DNA of 64,000 bases from the NCBI GenBank assembly GCA_049965615.1, contig JBMFWD010000010.1, forward strand, positions 16,745-80,744, in the 5' to 3' direction. A program made the translations under genes and the position numbers. The DNA is from Acidobacterium sp049965615 (GTDB taxonomy: Bacteria > Acidobacteriota > Terriglobia > Terriglobales > Acidobacteriaceae). Below, one piece after another: positions 42,814 through 50,953 of the stretch. Positions within the stretch are counted from its first letter, which is position 1; each line of letters starts with the position of its first letter. The notes beneath the pieces were generated by a model that worked only from the letters and a program-made list of their open reading frames with translations, did no database searches and had not been told where the DNA came from.

Positions 42814-42868
42814 AAAGGCTCCTGCCGGGGGCGCAAGCGTAGTTTGCGTGTTTCGGACAGGAGCCTTT
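42814..42868. terminator. Intrinsic terminator between convergent genes
   Basis: Stem AAAGGCTCCTG / CAGGAGCCTTT (11 bp, perfect), with a 33-base loop that has its own GCGCAAGCG...TTTGCG pairing. It lies between the PGQMV-repeat gene and the CDGSH gene, with T runs on both sides. Confidence 0.82.
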
Positions 42869-42886
42869 GATTTGGGCGATGCGGGA

Positions 42887-43099
42887 CTAGGCCTTGGGGG
42901 CTTTGGCGTCGTCCTGGAAGCCGAACTTGCTGTGTGCTCCGTCGCAGAAGGGCTTGTTGGCCGAGTGGCCGCAGCGGCAGAGAGAGATTGCGGGCTTGTC
43001 GGCGAGATTCCACTCGTTGCCGTCTGAATCAACGAGCTTGACGGGACCTTCGACGCGCAGCGGGCCATTGGGGCGGATAGAAATTTTGGTTTCAGACAT
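42887..43099 (-). CDS. CDGSH iron-sulphur domain protein (mitoNEET-like)
   Basis: 70 residues with one CDGSH motif: CRCGHSANKPFCDGAH (41-56), which binds a [2Fe-2S] cluster by three Cys and one His. Bacterial single-CDGSH proteins are thought to act in redox sensing or cluster transfer; no specific partner is known here. CAGGAG precedes the ATG. The N-terminal SIRPNGPLRVEGPVKLVDSDG is the usual strand-rich lead of this family. Confidence 0.92.
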   Translation of the reverse strand: MSETKISIRPNGPLRVEGPVKLVDSDGNEWNLADKPAISLCRCGHSANKPFCDGAHSKFGFQDDAKAPKA

Positions 43100-43275
43100 C
43101 TCTTGCTCCTGAGGAATTTTGATTTGTATCTTCAGTTTACAAGGAGCCGAGGGGGGGGCAGATTCTGCGATTGGGGTGCGGATGCACTATGATTTCCATT
43201 GGGTGAACTATCAGACGGTCATTGGATGGTTCCAGCCAGAATAAAACCCCAGAAAACCAGGAGAGAAAACAAGCG

Positions 43276-44313
43276 ATGCGCGTTGGTATTTTGACAGGTG
43301 GAGGCGACTGCCCCGGATTGAACGCGGTGATTGCAGCCGCAGTGACGAAGGGAATCCAGCATTACGGAGATGAGTTTGTCGGATTCGTCGAGGGCTGGCG
43401 CGGCGTACTGGAGAACAACACGGTTCCTCTGACGCTGGAGAAGGTGGACGGGATTCTTCACCTTGGCGGCACGATTCTGCGGACTTCGCGGACGAATGTG
43501 CGCAAGATTGAGGGCGGCATCGAGAAGTGCGTCGCCAACCTGAAGGCGCTGAAGCTGGATGCGCTGATCGCGATTGGTGGCGACGATACGCAGTCGGTTA
43601 CAAATGCACTGATCCAGGCCGGCGTGCCGGGGGTGGGCGTTCCAAAGACGATTGACAACGATTTGAACGGGACGGACGCCTGCTTTGGTTTCGATACGGC
43701 GGTTTCGATTGCGACCGAGGCGATTGATCGTCTGCATACGACGGCCGAGGCGCACAATCGCGTAATTGTGTGCGAGGTGATGGGCCGCGATGCGGGCTGG
43801 ATCGCTCTGACTTCCGGTGTTGCGGGCGGTGCGCATGTGATTCTGGTCCCGGAGAAGGAAATTGACCTGGACCACGTATGCAAGCTGCTGAAGCACAACC
43901 ACGACCATGGCAAGAAGTATGGGATTGTGGTGGTGGCCGAGGGTGCGAAGCTGCCGGATTCGGGCGCGCAGGCGACCCATGGATCGAAGGTGGACTCGTT
44001 TGGCCATGCACGGTTGAGCGGCATTGGCGCGATTCTTGCGGACGAGATTGAGAAGAAGACGGGCTACGAGACCCGCTCGGTGAACCTTGGGCACACGCAG
44101 CGCGGCGGCACGCCGACGGCGTATGACCGCATGCTCTCGACGCGGTACGGGCTGGCGGCGATTGACCTGGTGCACCAGAAGAAGTTTGGTCGCCTGGTGG
44201 TGCTGCACGGTACGCACATCGAGGACATTCCGCTGGCGGATGCGATTGCGAAGAATCGCACGCTGGATGCAGAGTTCCTGGGCATTCTGGATGGTCTGGA
44301 GCCGAAGGTTTAG
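43276..44313 (+). CDS. Phosphofructokinase, residues suggest pyrophosphate-dependent type
   Basis: 345 residues from the ATG that gives RVGILTGGGDCPGLN; a longer frame upstream lacks a ribosome site. Phosphorylates fructose 6-phosphate. Residues that decide the phosphoryl donor: GGDD at 101-104 (Asp104, where ATP enzymes have Gly) and PKTIDND with Lys124 (Gly in E. coli ATP-PFK). Both are the pyrophosphate-type state, so it is probably PPi-dependent and reversible. MGRDAGWIAL and LGHTQRGGTPTAYDR are further family motifs. A terminator follows at 44346. Confidence 0.93.
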   Translation: MRVGILTGGGDCPGLNAVIAAAVTKGIQHYGDEFVGFVEGWRGVLENNTVPLTLEKVDGILHLGGTILRTSRTNVRKIEGGIEKCVANLKALKLDALIAIGGDDTQSVTNALIQAGVPGVGVPKTIDNDLNGTDACFGFDTAVSIATEAIDRLHTTAEAHNRVIVCEVMGRDAGWIALTSGVAGGAHVILVPEKEIDLDHVCKLLKHNHDHGKKYGIVVVAEGAKLPDSGAQATHGSKVDSFGHARLSGIGAILADEIEKKTGYETRSVNLGHTQRGGTPTAYDRMLSTRYGLAAIDLVHQKKFGRLVVLHGTHIEDIPLADAIAKNRTLDAEFLGILDGLEPKV

Positions 44314-44345
44314 GTCCGGATTCCGGGTAGAAGCGGGTAATGCGG

Positions 44346-44374
44346 AAGCCAGTTCCTTTGGGGACTGGCTTTTG
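44346..44374 (+). terminator. Intrinsic terminator after phosphofructokinase
   Basis: Stem AAGCCAGT / ACTGGCTT extended by CC-GG, loop near TTTG, then TTTTG; 32 bp after the stop. Confidence 0.75.
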
Positions 44375-44494
44375 CTTTGGTCGGGACCGGTTTTTTGAAT
44401 TTTTAACCCCCAGGAAAAGCCAGAAAACCGGGGGAAATCCGGGAGAAAATGGAGGGGGAAACCAGATAACCATGGCCAAACGGGTGCAATTTTC

Positions 44495-44524
44495 TTGAAA
44501 CAGGCTATCGGCGGGGGGTATAAG
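44495..44524 (+). promoter_or_regulatory. Sigma-70-type promoter for the HTH gene
   Basis: TTGAAA (44495-44500), 18-base spacer, TATAAG (44519-44524). Both boxes match the housekeeping consensus 5 of 6. The expected start of transcription is near 44531, so the downstream ATG at 44602 gets a leader of about 70 nt. Confidence 0.62.
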
Positions 44525-44601
44525 CATTAAGCCGGACGAATTTGGCAGTCCGCCCGGAAAACGAAGTGATTGTTGACTTTGCGTTGACCGAGGGCACCAC
44601 G

Positions 44602-44898
44602 ATGAAGAGTTCCGCGAGCCACAGCCAGGAGTTCCGGGAAGTGATGGATATCCGCCAGGCGTCCGATTACCTGGGCATCAGTCCGGACACGCTTTACAAG
44701 TACGCTTCCGAGGCGTTTATTCCGGCGTTCAAGCTGGGCAACCGGTGGCGCTTCAAGAAGTCACGCCTGGATGAGTGGATGGACCGCCAGTCGGGAATTG
44801 ATGTAAGGCCAGAGTCTGTGCCAGTGAAGACGCGGCAGAAGAAGCCGGTGCGCAGCGCCGTGCGGGCTGAGACGCGGACTCGGCGGGCGAAGTCTTAA
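44602..44898 (+). CDS. Excisionase/MerR-like helix-turn-helix protein
   Basis: 98 residues from the ATG with GAGGG seven bases upstream; an in-frame TTG at 44542 lacks a ribosome site. The DNA-binding module is MDIRQASDYLGISPDTLYKYASEAFIPAFKLGNRWRFKKSRLDEWM (residues about 15-60), the winged-helix form found in phage excisionases and MerR heads. The C-terminal third is Arg/Lys-rich (RQKKPVRSAVRAETRTRRAKS). No integrase, att site or phage gene is near, so it is more likely a chromosomal regulator or nucleoid-like factor than a mobile-element excisionase. Target unknown. Confidence 0.83.
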   Translation: MKSSASHSQEFREVMDIRQASDYLGISPDTLYKYASEAFIPAFKLGNRWRFKKSRLDEWMDRQSGIDVRPESVPVKTRQKKPVRSAVRAETRTRRAKS

Positions 44899-44978
44899 AC
44901 ACGACTGGGCAATCATTTATTCTTGCCAAGCAGGCAGGTGAGGGAACCTGCTTCCCATTGAGGCAAGGAGACGGCAGA

Positions 44979-45575
44979 TTGGCGACAGGCGTACCGCAGC
45001 CGCAGGCTGATCCCCATTTACAGCCATCGTTTTCATTTTCGAACCGGGCGCGCCGCGCGATCTGGAATCTTTGTTATGCGCTGTTGTTTCGGACTTCGCC
45101 GCGGCCATTTCATGGCTGGCGGGCTATGCTTTTGAGGCTGTTTGGGGCGAGGCTGGCGCCGCATTGCCATTTTTATCCGAAGTGCAGGGTGTGGGCGCCG
45201 TGGAACCTGGTGTGCGAGGACGCGGTGGGGGTGGGGGATGACGCGGAGCTTTACAATCCTTCGCTGCTGACGATTGGCTCGCATGCTGTGATTTCGCAGG
45301 GTGCTTACGTTTGCGGGGCGACGCATCTTTACAACGAGCCTTCGTTTCGGCTGGTGTCATTTCCGATGCGGATTGGTGCGTATGCGTGGGTTTGCGCACG
45401 CGCGACGGTGAGCCCCGGGGTGAATGTGGGGGACGGGGCGGTGCTGGCGCTGGGGTCGATTGCGACGAGGGATCTGGAGCCATTCTGGGTGTATGCGGGG
45501 GTTCCGGCGCGCAAGGTGAAGGAGCGCGATCGCGGAGCCGTGCCGGCGCTGGCGGGGCAATCTGGATTGCAGTGA
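44979..45575 (+). CDS. Left-handed beta-helix acetyltransferase (WcaF-like)
   Basis: 198 residues if the TTG at 44979 is used, preceded by AAGGAG at 9 bases; another TTG 21 bases earlier is in frame but less well placed. After a basic N-terminus come hexapeptide-repeat turns (DDAELYNPSLLTIGSHAVISQGAYVCG...VCARATVSPGVNVGDGAVLALGSIATRDLEPFWVYAGVPARKVKER), which are typical of the colanic-acid acetyltransferase WcaF and related exopolysaccharide acetyltransferases. The acceptor is unknown; no exopolysaccharide cluster is adjacent. Confidence 0.87.
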   Translation: MATGVPQPQADPHLQPSFSFSNRARRAIWNLCYALLFRTSPRPFHGWRAMLLRLFGARLAPHCHFYPKCRVWAPWNLVCEDAVGVGDDAELYNPSLLTIGSHAVISQGAYVCGATHLYNEPSFRLVSFPMRIGAYAWVCARATVSPGVNVGDGAVLALGSIATRDLEPFWVYAGVPARKVKERDRGAVPALAGQSGLQ

Positions 45576-45635
45576 GAGTGGGGTTTGGCAGGTTGGGACA
45601 TGCGAATCTCGTCTCGGGAATGTAAGATCGTGAAG

Positions 45636-46721
45636 ATGAATCATGCTGGCCGAATTCGTAAGCTGCGGCGCGCGCTGCAGAAGCATCAACTGGAAGCCTT
45701 CTGGATTACGCACCTGCCGGATGTTCGTTACTTGAGTGGATTCAGCGGGTCGAGCGCCGTGCTGGTGATAACGCCACGCAAGGCGGCACTGTTTACTGAT
45801 GGGCGTTATACGGAGCAGGCGAAGCAGGAAGTTCGCGGGGCGACGGTGGTGATTGCCGAGAAGTCGACGGTGAAGGAAGCCACGGCGTGGGTGAGCGAGG
45901 AAGCCGAGAGCGCGGGGTTTGATCCGGCGCATACGAGCGTGGCGGATCTGGAGGCTTATCGTGAGGCGATTCCCCGGCGGAACAAGAAGCGTTTTTTTCA
46001 GCCGGTTGCCGAGCCGCTGGTGATGAACATGCGGCTGATCAAGGACGGCGACGAGTTGCTGCTGATGAGCCATGCGGCGGCGACCGGCTGCAAGCTGTTC
46101 GAGATGATTGTGCCGCATATCGCGGCCGGCAGAACCGAGTTTGAAGTGGCGGCGGACCTGGAGTTTTTTGCGCGGAACCTGGGCGTGGACGGGATGTCGT
46201 TCGACACGATTGTGGCGTCCGGTGTGCGGTCTTCGATGCCGCATGGGAAGGCGTCAGAGGCGAAGCTGCCTCGTAAGGGATTCGTAACGCTGGACTTCGG
46301 TGTTAATCTCAATGGTTATTGCTCAGATATGACGCGCACCGTGCACCTGGGACGGGCGAGCCGTGAAGAGCAGGACGTCTACGATGCCGTTCTGGCGGCG
46401 CAGCAGGCGGCCGTGGCTGCGATTCGGCCGGGTGTGACGTGCGGTGAGGTAGATGAGGCCGCGCGGAGCGTGCTGCGGGAGGCCAGCCTTGCGCAGTACT
46501 TCACGCATTCGACGGGGCACGGCGTTGGCATTGAGATTCATGAGGCTCCGCGGCTTGGCGCGGGGCAGGAGCAGAAGTTGAAGCCAGGGATGGTAGTGAC
46601 GGTGGAACCCGGCGTCTACATCCCCGGCAAGTTTGGAGTTCGCATAGAAGACATGGTGGTGGTTACGGCTGCCGGTGGCGAAGTGCTGACTCCTGCAACG
46701 AAAGCATGGATGCAACTGTAG
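45636..46721 (+). CDS. M24 family metallopeptidase (Xaa-Pro aminopeptidase)
   Basis: 361 residues from ATG at 45636; starts at 45600 (better placed behind AGGTTGGG) or 45630 are also possible. N-terminal creatinase-like domain (about 1-130: FWITHLPDVRYLSGFSGSSAVLVI, LFTDGRYTEQA), then the pita-bread catalytic domain. Metal ligands are visible: two Asp in DFGVNLNGYCSDMTRT, His in HSTGHGVGIEIHE, Glu in TVEPGVYIPG and Glu in RIEDMVVV. It removes N-terminal residues next to proline. accB follows after 26 bp. Confidence 0.93.
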   Translation: MNHAGRIRKLRRALQKHQLEAFWITHLPDVRYLSGFSGSSAVLVITPRKAALFTDGRYTEQAKQEVRGATVVIAEKSTVKEATAWVSEEAESAGFDPAHTSVADLEAYREAIPRRNKKRFFQPVAEPLVMNMRLIKDGDELLLMSHAAATGCKLFEMIVPHIAAGRTEFEVAADLEFFARNLGVDGMSFDTIVASGVRSSMPHGKASEAKLPRKGFVTLDFGVNLNGYCSDMTRTVHLGRASREEQDVYDAVLAAQQAAVAAIRPGVTCGEVDEAARSVLREASLAQYFTHSTGHGVGIEIHEAPRLGAGQEQKLKPGMVVTVEPGVYIPGKFGVRIEDMVVVTAAGGEVLTPATKAWMQL

Positions 46722-46747
46722 AGCTTGATTGAGGCTGAAGACAGACG

Positions 46748-47278
46748 ATGAATCCGGAAGAGCTGGAACAACTCAAAGAACTGATCGAGTTTCTGAAAGA
46801 CAACCAGATTGGCGAGTTTGCGCTGGAGCGCGGCGACCTGAAGGTGAGTGTGAAGTTTGGCAGCGAGCAGGCTGCACAGTCCGGGATGGACGTGGCGAGC
46901 CTGGCGCGATTGCTGGCGATGCAGCCGCAGGCTGGGGCTGCCGCTCCGGCGACGCCTGTGCCCACGCCGAGCGTGGCTCCGCAGTTGCACGGCAGCGCGG
47001 AGGCTCCGGCGGCAGCAGCGCCGAGCGAGGACGCGGACCTGCATATTGTGAAGTCGCCGATTGTGGGGACTTTTTATGAGTCGCCTTCTCCGGGCGCGAA
47101 TGCCTTTGTGAAGATTGGGGACCGCGTGGAGACGGGCCAGGTGCTTTGCATCGTGGAAGCGATGAAGCTGATGAACGAGATTGAGTCTGACGGATCGGGC
47201 GAGGTTGTGAAGCGCCTGGTGCAGAACGGTCAGCCGGTGGAGTACGGCCAGCCGCTGTTTGCGCTGAAGAAGGTCTAG
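46748..47278 (+). CDS. accB: Biotin carboxyl carrier protein of acetyl-CoA carboxylase
   Basis: 176 residues. An N-terminal helical region, an Ala/Pro-rich flexible linker (about 60-92), and a C-terminal biotinyl domain (about 98-176) with EAMKLMNEIE, where Lys140 is biotinylated. It carries the carboxyl group from AccC to the carboxyltransferase for malonyl-CoA synthesis. accC follows after 37 bp; the biotin transporter gene bioY lies 5 kb away. Confidence 0.96.
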   Translation: MNPEELEQLKELIEFLKDNQIGEFALERGDLKVSVKFGSEQAAQSGMDVASLARLLAMQPQAGAAAPATPVPTPSVAPQLHGSAEAPAAAAPSEDADLHIVKSPIVGTFYESPSPGANAFVKIGDRVETGQVLCIVEAMKLMNEIESDGSGEVVKRLVQNGQPVEYGQPLFALKKV

Positions 47279-47315
47279 TCCGCGGAAAATCATCGGGAGC
47301 CGTAAGTAAGGGATC

Positions 47316-48677
47316 ATGTTTCGAAAAGTGCTTATCGCCAATCGCGGCGAAATTGCGTTGCGCGTGATCAATGCGTGCAAGGAACTCGGGATTCGGACGG
47401 TCGCCATTTACAGTGAGGCGGACCGTCACTCTCTGCATGTGCGTTTTGCCGATGAGGCGATCTGCATTGGGCCGCCGCGCTCGGCGGACAGCTACCTGAA
47501 CGTGCCGGCGGTGATCAGCGCGGCGGAGATTGCGGATGTGGACGCGATTCATCCGGGCTATGGGCTGCTGAGCGAGAATGCGAATTTTGCCGAGGTTTGC
47601 CGGGCATCGAACATCAAGTTTATTGGGCCTCCGCCGGATGTGACGCGGCTGATGGGCGAGAAGGAACGCGCGCGGCAGACGATGAAGAAGGCGAAGGTGC
47701 CGATTCTGCCTGGCTCGGATGGGATTCTGGCGTCGTCGGATGAGGCGCTGGAGTGGGCCAAGTCGGTTGGTTTCCCGGTGATTTTGAAAGCAAAGGCCGG
47801 CGGCGGCGGGCGCGGGATGCGGATTATCCGCACGCCAGCGGAGCTGCCGGGCCTGTTCCAGGCGGCGAGCACGGAGGCGGCGAATGCGTTTGGCAACGGC
47901 GAGCTTTACATGGAAAAGTTCATCGAGCGGCCTCGGCATATCGAGTTCCAGGTGCTGGCCGATGAGCATGGTAACGTGGTTTCGCTGGGCGAGCGTGAGT
48001 GTTCGATTCAGCGGCGGCACCAGAAGCTGATTGAAGAGGCTCCGTCGCTGCAGGTGACGCCGAAGATCCGCGAGGAGATCGGGAAGACGCTGAAGCGGTC
48101 CCTGGAAGCGATTGGCTACCAGAACGCCGGGACAATCGAGTTCCTGATGGATGAAGACGGGAAGCTGTACTTCATCGAGATGAATACGCGCATCCAGGTG
48201 GAGCACCCGGTAACGGAGATGGTGACGGGGATCGACCTGGTGAAGGCGCAGCTGCGGATTGCGGCGGGCGAGAAGCTGTCGAGCATTTTGCCGGAGAAGC
48301 TGGAGATTCGCGGGCATGCGATCGAGTGCCGCATCAATGCCGAGCATCCGGAGAAGTTTACGCCTTCGGCGGGCAAGATTACGGCGTTCAACGTTCCGGG
48401 CGGGACCGGCGTGCGGGTGGATACCGCACAGTACTCCGAAGGCGTGGTGCCGCCGTATTACGACTCGCTGATTGCCAAGCTGATTACGCATGGCAAGGAT
48501 CGCGAAGAGGCGATGAACCGAATGCAGCGGGCGCTGGAGATGTTTGTGGTGGAGGGGATTCATACGACGATTTCACTGCATAAGAGGATCTTTGCGGATT
48601 CGGAGTTCCGTGCCGGGGAGTTCGATACGAAGTTCATGGAGCGGTTCTTCGAGCGGGAGAAGGAACGCAAGGGCTAG
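47316..48677 (+). CDS. accC: Biotin carboxylase subunit of acetyl-CoA carboxylase
   Basis: 453 residues, the usual length. Starts FRKVLIANRGEIALRVI. The ATP-grasp glycine-rich loop is KAKAGGGGRGMRI (about 152-164); LGERECSIQRRHQKLIEEAPS and IEMNTRIQVEHPVTEMVTG are conserved active-site strands. It uses ATP and bicarbonate to carboxylate biotin on AccB. A REP-like hairpin (GCGCGCTTTGCGCGC) follows within 40 bp. Confidence 0.97.
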   Translation: MFRKVLIANRGEIALRVINACKELGIRTVAIYSEADRHSLHVRFADEAICIGPPRSADSYLNVPAVISAAEIADVDAIHPGYGLLSENANFAEVCRASNIKFIGPPPDVTRLMGEKERARQTMKKAKVPILPGSDGILASSDEALEWAKSVGFPVILKAKAGGGGRGMRIIRTPAELPGLFQAASTEAANAFGNGELYMEKFIERPRHIEFQVLADEHGNVVSLGERECSIQRRHQKLIEEAPSLQVTPKIREEIGKTLKRSLEAIGYQNAGTIEFLMDEDGKLYFIEMNTRIQVEHPVTEMVTGIDLVKAQLRIAAGEKLSSILPEKLEIRGHAIECRINAEHPEKFTPSAGKITAFNVPGGTGVRVDTAQYSEGVVPPYYDSLIAKLITHGKDREEAMNRMQRALEMFVVEGIHTTISLHKRIFADSEFRAGEFDTKFMERFFEREKERKG

Positions 48678-48716
48678 GTGGTTCTGGCCGCCCGGGGGAC
48701 TGGCCGTCCAGGCGAA

Positions 48717-48736
48717 CGCGCGCTTTGCGCGCCATT
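48717..48736. repeat. 20-bp REP-like palindromic repeat, copy 1
   Basis: ACGCGCGCTTTGCGCGCCAT, identical to 55191-55210. Both copies lie within about 45 bp of a stop codon (accC here, the FtsB-like gene there) and both are preceded by a CTGGCCGC stretch. The core GCGCGC-TTT-GCGCGC forms a tight hairpin. Confidence 0.75.
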
Positions 48737-48832
48737 CCACTTTGGAGGGCGTTGCTTGCCCGCCCAAGGGGAGTCTGGACAGGGCATTCTCGTGGTGGTG
48801 GTTGAAGCAGGTGTTTAAAAAAGAGCGTTCCT

Positions 48833-48959
48833 GACTCCCCTCTTTTTTGTGGGGAAGTTGTTGATTTTATGGGATGGGTTAACCCCTCAGCGATGGGTGG
48901 GTATCCCTTGTTTTTGTGGGGATGTTGTTGAATCCATGGGGTAGGTTGAGCTTCTAGCC
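48833..48959. repeat. Direct repeat unit A (127 bp), copy 1
   Basis: Matches 49094-49220 at an offset of 261. The first 42 bp (48833-48874) are identical between the copies; the rest diverges moderately and both end in TTCTAGCC. Inside each unit a 39-bp sub-repeat (TTTTTGTGGGGAWGTTGTTG plus about 19 more variable bases) occurs twice, here at 48844-48882 and 48911-48949, spaced by 67 bp. Confidence 0.85.
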
Positions 48960-49031
48960 TCCCGAGCAGGGGAAAGACCTTTCACCACAGAGGACACAGA
49001 GAACGGCCACAGAGGTTCAGGAGTAGTCCGA

Positions 49032-49067
49032 CCCCATTTATGCGCGAAAAGATGCGCATGAATGGGG
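49032..49067. other. Long hairpin between the two repeat units
   Basis: CCCCATTTATGCGC pairs with GCGCATGAATGGGG (14 bp, one mismatch), loop of eight. It is followed by GGGGCACCC, the tail seen after another hairpin at 55356-55378. Confidence 0.7.
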
Positions 49068-49093
49068 CACCCGAAGGAAAAAAAAGAGTTCAC

Positions 49094-49220
49094 GACTCCC
49101 CTCTTTTTTGTGGGGAAGTTGTTGATTTTATGGGACAGGTTAATCCACTAACGATGGGTCAGTTCCCGTTGTTTTTGTGGGGATGTTGTTGATTCTGTTG
49201 GATGGGTCAGGGTTCTAGCC
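49094..49220. repeat. Direct repeat unit A (127 bp), copy 2
   Basis: Second copy of the unit at 48833-48959. Its 39-bp sub-repeats lie at 49105-49143 and 49172-49210, again 67 bp apart, so the region holds four sub-repeats in two pairs. Confidence 0.85.
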
Positions 49221-49233
49221 ACAGGCTGCACGG

Positions 49234-49261
49234 AAAAAGGCGTGCCGTGGCACGCCTTTTT
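49234..49261. terminator. Perfect bidirectional intrinsic terminator
   Basis: AAAAAGGCGTGCC-GT-GGCACGCCTTTTT, an uninterrupted stem with A and T runs on both flanks. It is more than 550 bp after accC, so it probably ends some other transcript, perhaps a non-coding one crossing the repeats. Confidence 0.85.
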
Positions 49262-49487
49262 GCTGTCTCTACTATCAGGATATCAATTTGAGGCGGAATT
49301 CCCGGCACTTTTGGTTGGGATAGGTGAGGGTAAGCCCGCTTGTGGGATGTGGATTCGCGTTCGGGGATGGAATTTTCATTATTTTCACCTTTTCTTCTCC
49401 TTTTGGGTGTAGATTGGTTGGCGGAGTGAGTTGGGTGCGATGGCGGCATCCTGAATCCTGTTGGGAGATTTTGTTGGGAGGAGAGCG

Positions 49488-50003
49488 ATGAGTCTGGCTA
49501 GATCGTTGATGCCTGAGTTTGAGATGGAGATTGCGAATACGCGAAAGATGCTGGAGCTGGTTCCGGATGAGAAGCTGGGGTGGAAGCCTCATGAGAAGTC
49601 GATGGAGTTGGGGCGGCTGGCCTGGCATGTGTCGGATTTTCCGGGCTGGTGCCGGGATGTGCTGACGAAGCCGGGGATGTCGATTTCCGCCGAGGAGGCG
49701 GAGCAGCATCGGGGCGTCTGGAAGGGCAAGACTCGGGCGGAGATCCTGGCTCGTTTTGACAAAGATTTTGCCTTGGCCAAGGCGGCGCTGGAGTCGAGCG
49801 GGGATGAGGACTGGATGATCCACTGGAAGATGGAGTGGATGGGGCAGACGGTGGTGAACGAGCCGCGGCGGGCGATTTACCGGGGCATGGTGATGAACCA
49901 CATGATCCACCACCGGGCGCAGCTGGGAGTGTATTTGCGGCTGCTGAATATTCCGATTCCGGGGCTTTATGGGCCGTCGGCGGATGAGATGCCCGGGGCC
50001 TGA
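49488..50003 (+). CDS. DinB-like four-helix metal-binding protein
   Basis: 171 residues from the ATG after GGGAGGAGAGCG. Histidines LAWHVSDFP (about residue 45) and MNHMIHHRAQLGVYLRL (about 140-150) form the DinB/YfiT triad that binds a divalent metal. Family members include thiol-dependent S-transferases (bacillithiol, mycothiol) and proteins of unknown role; a specific reaction cannot be assigned. A terminator follows at 50036. Confidence 0.9.
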   Translation: MSLARSLMPEFEMEIANTRKMLELVPDEKLGWKPHEKSMELGRLAWHVSDFPGWCRDVLTKPGMSISAEEAEQHRGVWKGKTRAEILARFDKDFALAKAALESSGDEDWMIHWKMEWMGQTVVNEPRRAIYRGMVMNHMIHHRAQLGVYLRLLNIPIPGLYGPSADEMPGA

Positions 50004-50035
50004 GGCGGCGTCGTCTTCCACAGGGAAAGAGCCAA

Positions 50036-50080
50036 CCCCACGCTTTTTCTGCGATTTGAGCAGGAGCGTGGGGTATTCTT
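50036..50080 (+). terminator. Intrinsic terminator after the DinB-like gene
   Basis: CCCCACGCT pairs with AGCGTGGGG (50036-50044 with 50065-50073), inner loop with TCTGC/GCAGG, then TATTCTT. Confidence 0.72.
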
Positions 50081-50126
50081 ATCGCGTTGATGAATCCGCC
50101 CGGCGGCAGGTAAGGGGTTCTGCGAT

Positions 50127-50777
50127 ATGTGGATGGACGTGTTGTTGATGTTGGGAGTCTGGGCGGTTCCAGCGGTTCTGCTGCTGTTGATGCGGCGTGA
50201 AACGAGCCGGAACAGGACGGCGAAGGATGCGGGCGACGGAAAGCTGATATTTGAGCTGGACCAGATTACCTACTGGGCGTGGCTGGCGCTGTTTGTGTAT
50301 CTGCTTTACACGGTGGTGATCCAGTTTGGCGGTGGGCATTTCCAAATGTCTTCCGTGTGGGTGGCTTTGGTGCTGCTGGCGCTGGCGGTGGGTTTGATGA
50401 TGCCGTTTCCTGAGACGATTACGGCGGGGCCGGAGGGACTGGTGCAGGAGATCCGGTTCTGGCTGAAGAAGAAGAATGTGGCCTGGGGCGATGTTCGGGA
50501 GATTCGAACGGCGAAGAAGAACAAGTTGCTGATTGTGGAGGGCGTGGACGGCACGAAGATTGTGCATACGCGACAGTTGCCGGATCGAGAGCGGCTGCTG
50601 GAGGAGCTTTACCGGAATTGCGGGGACAAGGTTCCGGCGGAGCTTCGGCCGGTGATGGCGCTGGTGCAGGAGATGGCGGTGGGGCCGGCGGTGGAGAATG
50701 TGGACGCGGATGGGATGGAGCGGGATGGGGTTGTGGACCCTGCGGTAGTAAAAGATGCTGCTCTGGATTCGGAGTAA
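50127..50777 (+). CDS. Membrane protein of unknown function with a PH-like domain
   Basis: 216 residues. Three membrane helices: DVLLMLGVWAVPAVLLLLM (4-22), YWAWLALFVYLLYTVVIQF (about 49-67) and VWVALVLLALAVGLMMPF (about 77-94). A strand-rich domain (about 96-150: ITAGPEGLVQEIRFWLKKKNVAWGDVREIRTA...LLIVEGVDGTKIVHT) resembles the bacterial PH-like domains that follow membrane helices. The C-terminal 50 residues are acidic and probably flexible. No close function is evident. Confidence 0.78.
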   Translation: MWMDVLLMLGVWAVPAVLLLLMRRETSRNRTAKDAGDGKLIFELDQITYWAWLALFVYLLYTVVIQFGGGHFQMSSVWVALVLLALAVGLMMPFPETITAGPEGLVQEIRFWLKKKNVAWGDVREIRTAKKNKLLIVEGVDGTKIVHTRQLPDRERLLEELYRNCGDKVPAELRPVMALVQEMAVGPAVENVDADGMERDGVVDPAVVKDAALDSE

Positions 50778-50809
50778 GGTGATGCTTGTCCATCGAGCCT
50801 GTGTTTGAA

Positions 50810-50885
50810 AGCCTTGCCGCAGGCGGGAAAATCAACCGCAGGTCCCTCCGCTGCGCGCCTTCGGCGCTCCGGTCGGGATGACAAC
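50810..50885. repeat. Short GC-rich intergenic repeat-like stretch
   Basis: Contains GCCTTGCCGCAGGCGGG and GGTCCCTCCGCTGCGC...GCGCCTTCGGCGCTCCGGTCGGGATGACA, a stem-loop pattern of the sort scattered between genes in related genomes. I see no second full copy in the window, so the call rests on its structure. Confidence 0.4.
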
Positions 50886-50953
50886 ACTTTTTTGACCTCT
50901 TACTGCATGGCTGCGGCGGACTGGTGTGCGGGTCATTGAGGGAACAGAAATGC

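Larger units (their letters stand above)
48678..49487. other. 810-bp gene-free region with repeats, hairpins and a terminator
   Basis: No supported coding region in any frame. From left to right: a REP-like hairpin near 48717; a 127-bp unit (48833-48959) directly repeated at 49094-49220; a 14-bp hairpin between them (49032-49067); a perfect intrinsic terminator (49234-49261); then about 225 bp with no recognisable structure up to the DinB-like gene. The block between 48811 and 49261 looks like a transcribed non-coding unit or a repeat island; see findings. Confidence 0.7.

Noticed and set aside
44602..44898. Remnant prophage around the excisionase-like gene
   Set aside because: Neighbours are ordinary chromosomal genes on both sides and no integrase or att repeat is visible.
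48817..49220. CRISPR array
   Set aside because: Only four imperfect 39-bp units with unequal spacing (67 and 194 bp between starts), no uniform spacers and no cas genes.
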